Positions 44,123 to 57,115 are shown, counted from the stretch's first letter. The stretch is 64,000 bases of DNA from Litoditis marina (GCA_964036275.1 OZ038434.1:33181779-33245778); one strand, 5' to 3'. Notes: a model not told the origin generated them from the letters alone. Translations and numbers: made by a program.

Positions 44123-47100
44123 TTAGACGAATCGTGCATACCACTTTTTCGATGACCTGCTGAAGTGCTTCTGAAAAATAGCAAACTGAATACTAGGTTT
44201 TTGGCTTTGCTTCTCAAACTTGTAACCAGTTCTTTAATTTAAGTACAATCCTCAAATTGAAACATTTCGCATTTCAGGGTACGTTGACAAACTTTTAAAC
44301 ACTTTGCTGCACTATCAAGCACAGAAGAAAATCAGCTATACAGTATACACTTGGTCTCCGTTAGTTATTCGACAACAATCTCTCCTTGTACTTCACTTAT
44401 TCCGTATCACTTCTACCGTAATCGTGTCTGGTACTTCGTAAACTCACCTACTTACTTTACTTACGTACGTACTCAATTACTTGGTACAGACTCACGTATA
44501 CATTAGTTATTCGACTGAAAAACAAACATCTTCTTAACTCTAACCCACCTTATCGACATATTGACAGAGACATTGCTGCTTGGCGCAGTGTTTCGGCACA
44601 TATTCTGAGACTCCGAGGGCGGGTCTGGTGGGGAAGATGATACGGTGCTGAAACAAGATAGAGTTGAACACAAATCAATAAATTGAGCCGAAACCCACAA
44701 TATTATCGACTGAACACGCCCGAATCATAACCGCTAGTAAAGTTGTTCGAATAGCCGGAAAACGAGCTACTTTTACACCGAATCGGTGTAATTCGTTGTG
44801 AAAATCATTTATTTTCACGTGTTTCAATAACAAGTTACTCTCTGCGACTGACACGTCAACTAATGTGTGAAAAACTACCAAATCTCTAGGTACTTTAGTA
44901 GTTTTCGGATAATAATAGTTCATTCTCACCTTTACAGTATCCTTCACGAATCCCTGACCGTATTTGAGTATCAATTGGATGGCCTTCTCACGAATCTGAA
45001 AATAGAAACATAATATTTGTGAAATAATTTTAGGGGGACGGTAATTGTGCCCAAACTGCGCGTAATGAAAAGAATTTGACTTTTTGCAAAGAAATTTCAA
45101 CTCTCAGTACAGTGCCAACCCAGTGTATATCGCTCTTTTCGCTGTATTTGTAGTTTGACCCCGTTTATCTTCTAAAGTATCCCCTGCCACCTAACTCCCT
45201 GTATATTATCCTTATCCTTATTACTTATTATTATTATCAGTATTATCATTATCCAACCTCTTTCTTAGTCATCTCCTTAGCGGGGGCTGCGTGTGCTTCT
45301 CCGCCATAGACGACGGCGCCGCCACTCGATTCGATTCTGATCAGACGTTCCACATCCGGAATACACTCTTCCACACGGAAGGATAGGAAGTGGATCTGAA
45401 GAAGGGTTGTTGAAGTACAACTCGAAACTCGACTTGACTCGAGAAAACCCGAAAAATTTCGAGTCGAGTCGAACTCGAAACTCGATAACTGGGTTTTTGC
45501 GCAAACTCGAAATTACAAACTTGAAAATTCGAGTTTTTGAGTCGGAAAACACTCAAAATCGACTCGCCAACTCAAACTTTGGACTCGTTTAAAAGCCCTA
45601 CGAGAAACACAGGCTGGTTGGTACGTGTCACACACCACCACTTTGTAACAACTCAGCCTCTCTCAAAACTTAACAAATCCCTCAAAGTTGTGACAGCACC
45701 ACTTTGAGAGAGATGAAGATAGAAATAAATAAGAGAGAGAGACAGAGAAAGAGAGACAAATAGAGAGAGAGAGCGAGAGAGAAATAGAAACGTACCACCA
45801 CTTTGTGGCAGCTGATCTGTCCCCTATCCTCTACTCCCACGATGAGGTTGTGCTTCATGAGGACCTTGTTCGCCGACTGGACACAGTGGCGAAGTCCGAC
45901 TCGGATCTGGAAAGATATTTTGTATTTTGAATACTTTTATTTTGTATTTAAAGTATTTTTTTAATGTAGTCAAATTTAAGAAAGCATGCTATGGAAAGAT
46001 AATATTTTGTATATTTCAATTTTAAATATTTTTTGAAATGACGGCACTTTTTGAGGAAGCCTTTTTTTGAAATTGCCACACTACATTGACAGTAGTCATT
46101 ATTGAAATTGTACATTTATGACATTATCAATGAGCACACAACATCTTGAGCTTCCTACATTCGATTCGTAAACCATTCCGCTGAAAAAATGCCCAGAATT
46201 CCCAAAAGTCACTTTCACTTTTCAAAATTCTAGTCGAATCCGACCCCGAAACCCGATTTCCCCCAAAAAATCGATTCATTACGAAGAATCCTGAAAGTGC
46301 GTGTCCCCTTTCACATTTCATCACAATAGAAAGAAAGATTCCGTCTCATTCCGTCTCTCTCTGTCTATTTTTCCAAAGTTCGCAAGAAAAGAACGAGGAA
46401 CCGGCTTGAACATTGAACACTAATTTTCTTGGGTTCCGTAAAACGAACTAAATATGAGGATGAATTCACAGACCACAACAGGCTAAAGCCGCACCCAGGT
46501 TTCCACTCTGCATTCTACAACCAGCTTATCTTACAGCTACTTGCCTGTGTATAATACCCAGTACAGCCACAACTTACACTAAAACCCGACCCCCCCCCCC
46601 TCAAAATCGATTACTTACAGAAAATCCTGGAAGTGCATGTCCCCTTTCCCCATATCACAATTTTACAATACAATAGAAAGATAGATTCCGTCTCATTCTT
46701 TCTCTCTATTTTTCCAAAGGTCGCCTGAAAAGAATGGAAAACCGGCTGCGCTGCTGCGACGAAAATCAGCGACCGCCAACTTTACACCGACGATTTCTAA
46801 TCGAAAAATCGTCTCCACATTTGATTTTCGGCTACGTTTTTGATGATTTATCAATCAGAAACGAGAAAAAGCGTGACAGAAGCGCGTGAAAAACACGGCT
46901 AGTTGATCTCTGAATCAAACTTGGTTTGACCTCTATGATCTCTTGAAGGCTGGGTTCATGCAGACCAAGTATGAGACGCAAATGCGCGAACATTCGAATG
47001 ATGATAACTTAGTGAGGACCTAAGTGCATGAGATAAGCAATCGATTATCGATACCTATATTCCTATATGAATCCGTCCAACAATATAAAATCGCACAGCC

Positions 47101-50100
47101 TTGAATTTCGATTCTCACACGTGACTATGAATTCTGCTTGTAATTTGTAGTCTGTAGTCTATGAACCCCTCCAAGTTATGACGTCATCAATATCTACCTG
47201 TTTTCTAATGATGAACACGCTTATGGATCACATGTACACGTTACACGTGACTACACACGTGAGTATGCAGTTTACTTGTAGTTTGTAGCCTAGTAACCCG
47301 GCCAAGACGTCATCAATATGTACCTGTTTTCTAATGATGTACACGTTTATACACCCCACGTACACGCCACACGTGACTACACACGTGACTATGCAGTTTA
47401 CTTGTACTTTTTAGTCCAAGTTACGTCATCAATAGCTACCTTTTCTAATGATGAACACGCTTATGGATCACATGTACACGTTACACGTGACTATACCCGT
47501 GGATATACATTACACTTGTAGTTTGTTCAAATGACGTCATCATGATCTACCTGTTTTCGGATGATGGCACATCCAATGATTCCGGCAAACAGCGTGAAGA
47601 CCCAGAAAAGACAGAAGAACATCACAGGAAGACCGCCCTGCAACAAATCAATCGATAACACTTTGAAAAATCAATACAACTGTACAAACAATGAAATTGT
47701 GTAATACCATGATTTCTAAATATTCCAGTTGTATGAAAACCATTATCCATCCCTACTTTCAGTACAAATCGTTAAATCAAATAAAAATCCAGAATCAGCT
47801 AAAACGTCAAAATTTGGTAAGATCCCTAAAAAATTCCACTTCTGACCACAATTTTCTATCCCTATTTCCAATCTTCAATCTTTCTCCTATTTATCACATG
47901 GTAGAACGCACGCGATTTATAAGGGTCACGAACGGACGAACGGTAGGTCTGACAAATGAATTCGTCAAAGTGGATAAACTGTAATGATCTTTGTGTATCT
48001 CTCTCAAGTTTGATGAACATAGTCGGATACATACCTTTTCCATCTTTCTCTCACCTCTCTCTCTGTCTAGTGCTAGTCCCTATCTCTCTCTCTCTCTGTC
48101 TAGTCCCTATCTCATTCTCCTTCCCTTCTCTCTCTTTCTCTCTCTTGACCTTCTCTCTCTACCCCCCCCCCCCCCCCAATGAATCACTCCTACATTTGCT
48201 GCAAACAACACCGTCTCTCTCTATCAAAAACTGTCACAGTTCGCAACTGACAAACACAATTAGCGCCAGCTTTTTCACGTGATCTAATCAAATCATTGAT
48301 CACAGTACTTCGTCACGTAGACCCCTCAAGTGTGACTATTCTGCGGAATAGAAACATACACCAGTAAAGTTGTTCGACCGACTGGCCCCAAAATTAAAAA
48401 AAAATAGGCCGAAACTCGATAAAATGGTATTTTTCATGGTAAATCAGAGTTTCACTATTTTTCAGAATTTTCCAGGAGTTTCACGATATCATCTTTTTTT
48501 TCCATTAAAAAAAAGATGATATCGATTTTGCAAATTTTGTTGTCTTTAAATCGAGAATCTTCCATAATTTTCCGTACAAAATTTTTAAAAAAACAAAAAT
48601 TACCTGGCTGTTTGTGAAGAGTACGATCAGGAGAATCACAATGGAAACCGTCATCCAAAACGCGATCAGTCGAGAGTAGATGGTCGAGAAACTGAAGATC
48701 GATAACATTATTGAAATTGAAATTAATTTCAATCGATGAAATTATAGAAATAGAAATCAAATTGAAAGGACAAAGTTATTAAAATTGGAATCAAATTGAA
48801 TCGATAAAGTTATTGAAATAGAAATTAAACTGAATGAATAACAATGAATATCTTTAAACACTAAAAAATTTCAACCAAAATCAGCATCTTTGTTTTATAG
48901 TTTTATGAGAAAACAAAGTCTTTCAGTAAAGTAAATCACTTCTTAGTTAGTTCCAATAAAATAATTGAATACTAAACAATTCCTATTAAACAGTATCATT
49001 GAATCCCCCACCTTCTGAATCTGTAGTCGTTTGTCAGCAGCTCCATGGCTGTCACGAACTCATCCTCTGGCACCTATAAATGACAGTCGAATTCGAATCA
49101 TAGTGAAAACTGCAGGACATTTCATCTGTTGATTCATTTCATTTCGTGACTTTCATACTTAAAGTAATGGTTTTGCTGATAAACCAGTGATGTTGTGCGA
49201 AGAGCCACAAAAACTAGAAAAACTGATTGCTTTTGTGCTTATACTGTGAAAATTTATACCCTCTATGGAACACGGACACGGCTGGAACCGCATCTCTTTC
49301 ATATTCACTTATACCTATACGTATACTTGGAACTGATGAACATTGTAAAAAAAAGTGTTGCGTGCGTATATACTTCATATCTACCTATACTTACATATTA
49401 CTACCCTTATAAAAAAAAACATTTTCCCTATTTTGGCGCCAATTGGCGCCCGCGCCTGGCGCCAAACCATAAACTACACTTACCGAAATCCCCTCAGCCG
49501 CTAAGGCGGACGGGATGCGGCTCGGCGCGTATCTCGGCGGAATCACCCATACACAGCTCGTGTTTTCGGGGAAGATGGTGGCCAAAACCTTGCCGTTGGC
49601 TGAAAATTTTGTAGTTTGAACTCGATTTTTCTAATTTTGTAGTTTGAACTCGATTTTTAAATGTTGTGGTTTGAAGTCACGCCTCAATTCATGATTTCCG
49701 ACCGAGAACCAACGAGATCAAACTACAAACACATCTATATAGGGTATACACGGATTGCTTTTAGGAAAGGGGGTCCTAGGTCCTAAAAAGGGGGTCCCAC
49801 TACAACTCTACAGGTCCCTGTTCTACACTACGTGATCAACCATCTTTTTCTCAGTTCCCACTTTTCGCATGACCTTGATGCTGATCATTTTCTATTTGCT
49901 AGTTGCTTTTTGTCGTTCACCGGGAAAACCGTCACAAGTACACGTAATCTGGTCAGTTCGTCTATTTACCCCGAAAAGCAATGCGGACAAGGCTGAGAAA
50001 CTTTCAAACAAGCAAGATGAAATCCATATCGAACCGCGTTTTTCGTAACCTAACCGGGTATTGGTTTTGGGTTACTGTCCGCTTACCTACTGACGTATCT

Positions 50101-53100
50101 GGAACATGGTTACCTTACAATAGAACGATTCATGAAAAAGTGGGGGCCCAACGACTGTGAGATTTGTCTTCTGCTGTGCGCCCCTTAGACAACTACTCTC
50201 AAATGGAGCAGCTACTGCTACAAAAACCGAAAAATACTCATGTATAACTGTTAATTACAAACATACAAAAGTCGTAAAATATTTTTTCAAACCTGTAAAC
50301 TAGAATCTGTAAATAACCGAAAAATACTAATATACTCAAGTATAACTGTTTATTACAAACATACAAAAGTCGTAAAATATTTTTTCAAACCTGTAAACTA
50401 GAATCTGTAAATAACCGAAAAATACTAATATACTCAAGTATAACTGTTTATTACAAACATACAAACGTCGTAAAATATTTTCTCAAACCTGTAAACTAGA
50501 ATCTACAAGTCACAGCTGCGAAAGAGAGAACAACTGTTGAATAATATGCCAAACGTTATAGCACCTATAATTGAAGTAATGACCAAAAACACCAACCATT
50601 GTGCACAAAACCAGGAACTCTATAATTGACTACGTTGAGTTAACATCTGTGGTTTGTAGATTCTAGTTTACAGGTTTGAGAAAATATTTTACGACTTTTG
50701 TATGTTTGTAATAAACAGTTATACTTGAGTATATTAGTATTTTTCGGTTATTTACAGATTCTAGTTTACAGGTTTGAAAAAATATTTTACGACTTTTGTA
50801 TGTTTGTAATTAACAGTTATACATGAGTATTTTTCGGTTTTTGTAGCAGTAGCTGCTCCATTTGAGAGTAGTTGTCTAAGGGGCGCACAGCAGAAGACAA
50901 ATCTCACAGTCGTTGGGCCCCCACTTTTTCATGAATTTTTCTCTTTTTGTATACATGCCGTAGGTATGTGGTTTGATCTGTACGGTGCTGATAAAATTGT
51001 TTTCTTGATGAACCACTTGCCAATTACTATCATATATCATTTGTACATATATCATAAGTATTACTAGCATACACAAATATCATACACATACATATATCAT
51101 AAGTATTACTATCATTTGAGAAAAATATGACGTCAACATTGCAGTTCTAAAAACTTACTTTCTGCCCTCTGCTTTTCAGAATCCCAGAATACGTCATGTT
51201 TGAATGAAGTTTCATCGTGAATTGACCATTTCTAAGAAACTTTCAGCATTCGAAAACATATTTCACGTCAATTTTTTAAAAGTTGACGTCATCTGGCCTT
51301 CTGATTTCCAGAATAAGTCATATCTAGATAAAGTTTCGTCGATAATGTACCATTTTCAAGATATTTTCAGCATTTGAAAATATATGTGACGTCAACTTTG
51401 CACTTTTCAAAATCGACGTCATCTGGTCACCAGAATCCCAGAATACATCACTCTCAGATTGAGTTTTACCGTTAATTGACCCTTTCTAAGATATTACCAT
51501 CGTTTTAAGATATATGTGACGTCAACTTCGCACTTTTCAAAATCGACGTCACCTGGTCTCCAGAATCCCAGAATACATCACTCTCAGATTGAGTTTCACC
51601 GTTAATTGACCCTTTTCAAAATATTACCATCGTTTGAAGATATATGTGACGTCAACTTTGCACTTTTCAAAATCGACGTCATCTGGTCTCCAGAATCCCA
51701 GAATACATCACTCTCAGATTGAGTTTCACCGTTAATTGACCCTTTCTAAGATATTACCATCGTTTAAAGATATATGTGACGTCAACTTTGCACTTTTCAA
51801 AAAAGACGTCATCTGGTCTCCAGAATCTCAGAATACGTCACTCTTAGATTGAGTTTCTCCGTTAATTGACCCTTTTTAAGATATTACCATCGTTTAAAAA
51901 TCAATGTGATGTCAACTTTGCACTTTTAAAAAATGACGTCATCTGGTCTCCAGAATCTCAGAATACGTCACTCTTAGATTGAGTTTCTCCGTTAATTGAC
52001 CCTTTTTAAGATATTACCATCGTTTAAAAACCAATGTGACGTCAACTTTGCACTTTTCAAAAAAGACGTCATCTGGTCTCCAGAATCTCAGAATACGTCA
52101 CTCTTAGATTGAGTTTCTCCGTTAATTGACCCTTTTTAAGATATTACCATCGTTTAAAAATCAATGTGATGTCAACTTTGCACTTTTAAAAAATGACGTC
52201 ATCTGGTCTCCAGAATCTCAGAATACGTCACTCTTAGATTGAGTTTCTCCGTTAATTGACCCTTTTTAAGATATTACCATCGTTTAAAAACCAATGTGAC
52301 GTCAACTTTGCACTTTTAAAAAATGACGTCATCTGGTCTCCAGAATCTCAGAATACGTTACTCTTAAATTGAGTTTCTCCGCTAATTGACCCTTTCTAAG
52401 ATATTACCATCATTTGAAAATATATGTGACGTCAACTTTGCACTTTTCAAAAATGACGTCATCCGGTCTCCAGAATCCTGAAGGACGTCAGGAATAGAAT
52501 ACTTCATATTCAAATAAAAGTCACGATGGCATCACATTTCAATTTTCGAGCAAATCGGTAATTGTTACTCTAAGTTACAATACAAATTGAGTTGTCGACC
52601 GGACAGAGAGAGTGAGAGAGCGCGCTAAATGGAGAGACACAGACACTTTTCGAAAAATGTCTATAACTTTGACAAAAACAATTTTTTCTTGAATTTTTTT
52701 TGCTCCGCGAGGGTTTGAGTAGGTATCACATGTCTTCCACAATTTTCAACAAAATCGGTTGAGTATAAACCCTTAAACTGGGTTTACTTTTCTTGTCACA
52801 ACCCACCCACCCACCCACACACCCACCCACACACGACGGAAGTTGGCGCTCTTGATGAAGCGCATGAGGTCATAACTTGGCTCAAACTTGACCGATTTTG
52901 CTCAAATTTGAAACACGGTTAGGGAATTAGCTATAGAAAACAAGTATATCAATAAAAACTTTGTTTTGCAAATTTTAGCCTTTTTGAGGAGAAACTAAAA
53001 AAACGGAAGCGCGCATTAGCCGGACCAAAGACAAATATCGCACAGCGCTTCGCGCTGCGCGCGATTATGTGCACCGATCCCGACGCTTCGGACCGAGGCG

Positions 53101-56100
53101 TTGGGATTGGTCCACATAATCGTCCTTATTTGAAAGGGGTTAGGTAAAGAATTGGTCCCTTGGATAATTTTCTATTTTCTACAAGTACAATCTGGTCAGT
53201 TCGTCTATTTACCCCCGAAAAGCAATGCGGATATCGCGCGCGACTAGCGATAACAAGGCTGGGAAACTTGCGCGCAAACAAACGCTAAAAAACATCAAGA
53301 ACTGATCTCTATTGATCTTTAGCATTGAACTATACCTATACACTAATAAAAATTTTGAAAAACCAATGTTATGATATCGTATAGTCGTGTAATAGCGAAC
53401 ACTGTAGGTCCAATCAATACACATGTTTTCCACTACCATCCCCCTTCTTAACTTCATTTTCACTAACAAACAACAAAACTCGTGAAACGCGTTACATTTT
53501 GCTTTGCCATTCATATATAGGCAGTAACTATTACCATACGTAAAATACCCCCTGATAATGCTCACTTTTACCCGATTCCGATTGTGCCATGATCACTTTT
53601 TGGGGTATACGGTATATGTTGAGAATTTTAGGCAAAATTACTAGTATTTTGTGTTTTTATGCTCACCTTTGGGGGCTGCTCATGCTCACTTTTTCAAACC
53701 GATTCGGAACTATGTCACGTATGACTATTACTATTATCATTAACATCCCTCTCTTTCACACTGACACTGCGAGACCACGGAGCTCGTTAAATACGTTACA
53801 GTCCCTTTCCAATTCTAAATGAGTAATACATTATTACTATTATCATTATTATTATTATTAATAAAAACACTCACGTATTTGCTGTTCGCGCGCAATCTTT
53901 TCCGGCATCTTATTCGAGGAAAGAATGGACCTATTGAACTCCTGACTGGCATGAACGACTGGCGCTTGATTGAGGCGTGCGGGATCTAAATATTAATAAT
54001 AATAATAAATATTTTAATAATATGAATTAAAAGTATCCAAATCAGACGTTTGTGACTCCGACGATGATTTTATTTTGTTAACGGCACCAGCTAACCATTA
54101 TCCGGGTTCCAACCAACCAGGTAACCCTTTTTTCTAGTAACCAGCAGTTTGTAAACCAAGTGGTTCGTTGAAATCCGGTCCTCAAACATCAATCCGGTTA
54201 CCAGTCAACTGATGCGGTTAACGAAAAACTCGGTTGATGGCAATAAGCAGCAATAGTTAGCTTCGAAGCGACGTTATTAGGGCACAAACATGGCAAACTT
54301 AAAGAAGGACGATTATGTGTTCCAATCCCAACGCTTCAGTCCTTTAAACTGCAATACATTTTTCAATTGCAGTTTAAAGGACCGTTGACACGGGATTGGT
54401 CCATATAATCGTGCTAGTTTAAGCTTTTTTCGCAAAATGACGTCATAACTAAACTTCGAACACAACCCTCTTCTTCGTTGAGGCCTGGTCCTGTAGCAGT
54501 GGTCGTTCGGGGTTCGTGGGACCTAGCAGAACAAAGGTCAAAGGTCAAAGGTCGAACTCAGTAAAACTCTGGTTGTTTCCCACTTTTTTCGGGTTCTGTT
54601 ATGTACTTTTACTGTTATCACATGCTTGCATGCAAATAGATCAACCGTTTGAAAACTAGAAACTGGAACGAACCGAAAAGTAAATGTAAAATGTAACCCA
54701 CTTAGGGCCCAAGGCCTTAATTAGTGGTCATTGAAACGGGTTCAACCCTAACAGGACAAAAAAGTCAAACTTAGATCTAACAAATTAACTGAGAAGAACC
54801 ACTCAATTTGGTTCAATCTTGATCGAATCTAGTCTAGTCTTGCATGCAAATTAATCAATAAATCAAAAACTAGAAACTAGAGGGAACAAAACGTAAAAAG
54901 ATTACGTTTCCCTAGAACTTTCTCTGCTGGGCTATCAGAACAAACATCAAACTTAGATATTTTGGCCTAGAAACTAGAATGATCCGAGTAGTATGATACG
55001 GTTCGCCTCAACCATGCTTGCATGCAAATATTGCAAATCTCATTTTTCTCTCGAAAAACTGGTTAATTATCGAATACTTTCAGTGAGCATGCATTAAAGT
55101 AGCATGCATTACAGTGCTTGAGAAATCTTAAAGGTCACATTTTTGTGAGGTCACTTTTCGATCCCCAAATTTCCCACAATTCTCAAGAAAATTAATTTCC
55201 CAGAAAATTCATCCGCACCTGCTATCATTTCATTAGTGGGAAGCGGCGTGATCACCGGCCGATCCGTGTCTTCGACGTCTAGCCTCTCATCGCGAGCCAC
55301 GCTGTCTCGTCCGCTCTCCATGTCTATGCTCTCGTCGCGGATCAGTGACTCTCGTCGCATCTCCTCCGTGGTGGCGGAACTGTCCGGTCGCGCCTGAATG
55401 GGAAGTTTTAGTTATGGCGTCACTAAAATTGATAACGTCATAGGTCTTTGATGACGCCATAAGTTACGTGTTTTTCACGTGAATGCATTCACGTTACTGG
55501 CATTTGGTCGCTGGTGAAATGGTGTAGTGGTTTAGGCGCCACCCACCACTCGAAGGGTCACACGTTCGATCCCCACCACTGCCCAACCAAGGCATTCATC
55601 CCTTCGTTGGCGATAAATTGGTAGTAGAATGTCTACGAAAGTTGAAGCCTCCCCTGGTGCTCCGTGGCTGGATGGGGATGGTAGGCCAAATTCAGTCTGC
55701 CTTACAGAGTTTCCCTCTGAGACTGTCTCTTGCAAGTTCCATAAGGAACTTTGAAGAACAGGGGTAACTTTAACTTCAACTTTTTTAACACCACCAAGAA
55801 CACCGAATGACACAATACTTCATCGGTGTACGATGTGTCGAGTACACGAAAGTGTTGAATAAATATATTGGAGAAAAAACACCGCCAAGGTCTCTCAAAT
55901 GAGGGGGGTTATTGGCAACAAAGGGTTTTGACCTCCCGACTCCCAAATCAATAACTAAAAACAAAAAAACTGAATAGCTAATTACAATCTCCGAAAACTA
56001 ATCACAATCGCAATATCCGTCGGAATCGCCTATTTTCACACCCTAATGAAGTGCGACTGTTCTGCAGAGCTAGGCACCCGTTTTCGATCAAAATATATAA

Positions 56101-56602
56101 AATTTCCTGATTAATAGTCAAATGCTCCCAACTTGGCAAAAATACAGTTCGTCATTCGACTCTTTCTGACTTATCGGTCCAATTTCCTGGTGTATGTTCC
56201 CAAATTAAACTTCGCCTTGTTGAAAACATTTCGGAGCTGTTTTCAAACGCTGTAGGTCATAGGTGTCACTACTTCCAATAACATTTACGTGATCAGATAT
56301 ACTAGGGATGTCATCAGAGATGAAACGAACTATATCGTAGCTCAGCCGCCAGGGTATTCATGAAAATTTCGTCGAAGCCGACCCAGCGAAATACCGTATC
56401 CCCCCCACTACAGAACCATAATGTCGTACCTATGCTAGTGTTGTATTATAATAATGATAATATTATTATTAATAATATTAATAATACTAATATTCTCAAA
56501 TACCTCCGCCGGGGTGTTCATGGAAATCTCGTCGAAGCCGACCCAGCTGGTCGGACGACTGCCGCCCGTAGTGGAAGAATTCGCGTTCAGAGGATCCGAC
56601 AT
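44123..56602 (-). CDS. TMEM268: TMEM268-family two-pass membrane protein, thirteen exons
   Basis: Coding exons: 56504-56602, 55219-55393, 54467-54490, 53875-53985, 49484-49599, 49012-49073, 48604-48691, 47551-47637, 45796-45906, 45258-45395, 44930-44995, 44549-44647, 44123-44170; 407 residues in phase. Seen: an acidic, Ser/Arg-rich N-terminal 100 residues; a conserved NGKVLATIFPENTS block (138 onward); a VPEDEF segment; two membrane helices (about 207-222 and 229-249) separated by only a few residues; then a cytosolic-type domain with VGVEDRGQISC and a C-terminal RPALGVSEYVPK...CLCQYVDK stretch. This order matches animal TMEM268, including the CPCQLI-like C-terminus. The family's molecular function is poorly known. 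Exon 3 is a 24-nt microexon and may be skipped without a frame change. Intron 4 (4.3 kb) holds a giant hairpin and a satellite. Exons 1, 8 and 9 have decayed copies of their 3' ends downstream. Confidence 0.88.
45612..45815 (-). repeat. Copies of the TMEM268 exon 9 3' end
   Basis: ACCACCACTTTGT at the exon 9 boundary (from 45794) is repeated at about 45623 (CACCACCACTTTGTAACAAC) and partly at about 45706 (AGCACCACTTTGAGAG). On the minus strand the first copy keeps GTG|GTGTGT in place of the donor. A GA-rich microsatellite lies between. Confidence 0.55.
47136..47580 (-). repeat. Four-unit tandem array across the TMEM268 exon 8 boundary
   Basis: Units of about 115-125 bp start near 47176, 47306, 47420 and 47530 and contain GACGTCATCAATATCTACCT followed by GTTTTCTAATGATGAACAC or close variants. 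The last one is the real 3' end of exon 8 (ends 47551) with its donor. On the minus strand all three extra copies keep AG|GTA. The intronic half of each unit ends in TTTACTTGTAGTTTGTAG-like sequence. Confidence 0.9.
48160..48178. repeat. Poly-C run
   Basis: Nearly pure C tract following a TC-rich microsatellite (48040-48160), in an intron of TMEM268. A similar run is at about 58118-58135. Confidence 0.9.
50128..50940. repeat. About 800-bp inverted repeat with internal tandem units
   Basis: The left arm starts at about 50128 (TTCATGAAAAAGTGGGGGCC) and contains three direct units of about 100 bp with ATACTCAAGTATAACTGTTT and TCGTAAAATATTTTTTCAAA. The right arm (about 50655-50940) is its reverse complement with only two units. 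The loop is about 150 bp. It lies in intron 4 of TMEM268, so the transcript could form a very long double-stranded stem. Confidence 0.85.
51120..52490. repeat. 130-bp satellite array with TGACGTCA motifs
   Basis: About ten tandem units; the GACGTC landmark falls at 51295, 51415, 51545, 51675, 51805, 51935, 52065, 52195, 52325 and 52455, an exact 130-bp period after the first step. Each unit has two GACGTCA sites (GTGACGTCAACTTTGCAC and GACGTCATCTGG); about a dozen are perfect TGACGTCA palindromes. The middle units alternate two types (TCAATGTGAT/AAATGACG versus CCAATGTGAC/AAAAGACG), giving a 260-bp higher-order repeat. In intron 4 of TMEM268. Confidence 0.93.
54299..54422. repeat. Palindromic MITE with TTAA flanks
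   Basis: Same family as 29524-29647 and 61764-61889. It lies in intron 3 of TMEM268, about 45 bp from the microexon. Confidence 0.75.
55513..55781 (+). repeat. tRNA-derived SINE-like repeat 1, copy B
   Basis: Plus-strand copy: A-box-like ATGGTGTAGTGGTTTAGGCG and B-box-like ACGTTCGATCCCC, then a body identical in most positions to 4151-4420, ending GGGGTAACTTTAACTT. In intron 1 of TMEM268. Confidence 0.8.
56344..56391 (-). repeat. Copy of the TMEM268 exon 1 3' end
   Basis: GGTATTCATGAAAATTTCGT then CGAAGCCGACCCAG matches the exon 1 stretch GGTGTTCATGGAAATCTCGT then CGAAGCCGACCCAG (56513-56546), about 160 bp downstream on the coding strand. The donor GT is lost in the copy. Confidence 0.85.
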
Positions 56603-56999
56603 CGTCTGGTCGGGATTTCTGGAAAATTGTAAAGTTTTTTGTATTAACAATACAATATGAATAATATAGTTATTTTACTATTTGAACCAAACAAGAGGTG
56701 GCAAGATGTTTTATTGGATATGGCATCCACACAATGTTTGTCGTGTTTGGTCCAAACAATTAAACCAACAGTATAAAAATATATCATTGACAGTAGAACA
56801 TGGAGAATAATATTATAATTATAACTATAATCTTTCACAGCAACTATTTCAGCCATGTACTGTTTTATACCGCGGAAACAGAGCAAGCAAAAGTTTGTCA
56901 ACTGACTGGAGGGGATTTTAGTAGTTGAATCTACGGCAAAACGAGTGCATAGAAAAATTGGATTGAAGACGCTTTCAAAAAGCAGAAAACAGCAAAATG

Positions 57000-57115
57000 T
57001 AACCGGGTTGCATGTGTAAAGACAGTTCGGTTGCTTTCCGAATGCAACCAAAAGCCACCCGGTTGCATTTGAAAAGCAACCGAATTTTCTTAACACATGC
57101 AACCCGGTTGCATCT
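57000..57115. repeat. GGTTGC hairpin element
   Basis: GTAACCGGGTTGCATGTGTA and TTCGGTTGCTTT at the left pair with AAAGCAACCGAA and ACACATGCAACCCGGTTGC at the right; about 45-bp arms. Confidence 0.8.

Noticed and set aside
51120..52490. CRISPR-like array
   Set aside because: Units are 130 bp, contiguous and without spacers, in an intron of a eukaryotic gene; it is a satellite.
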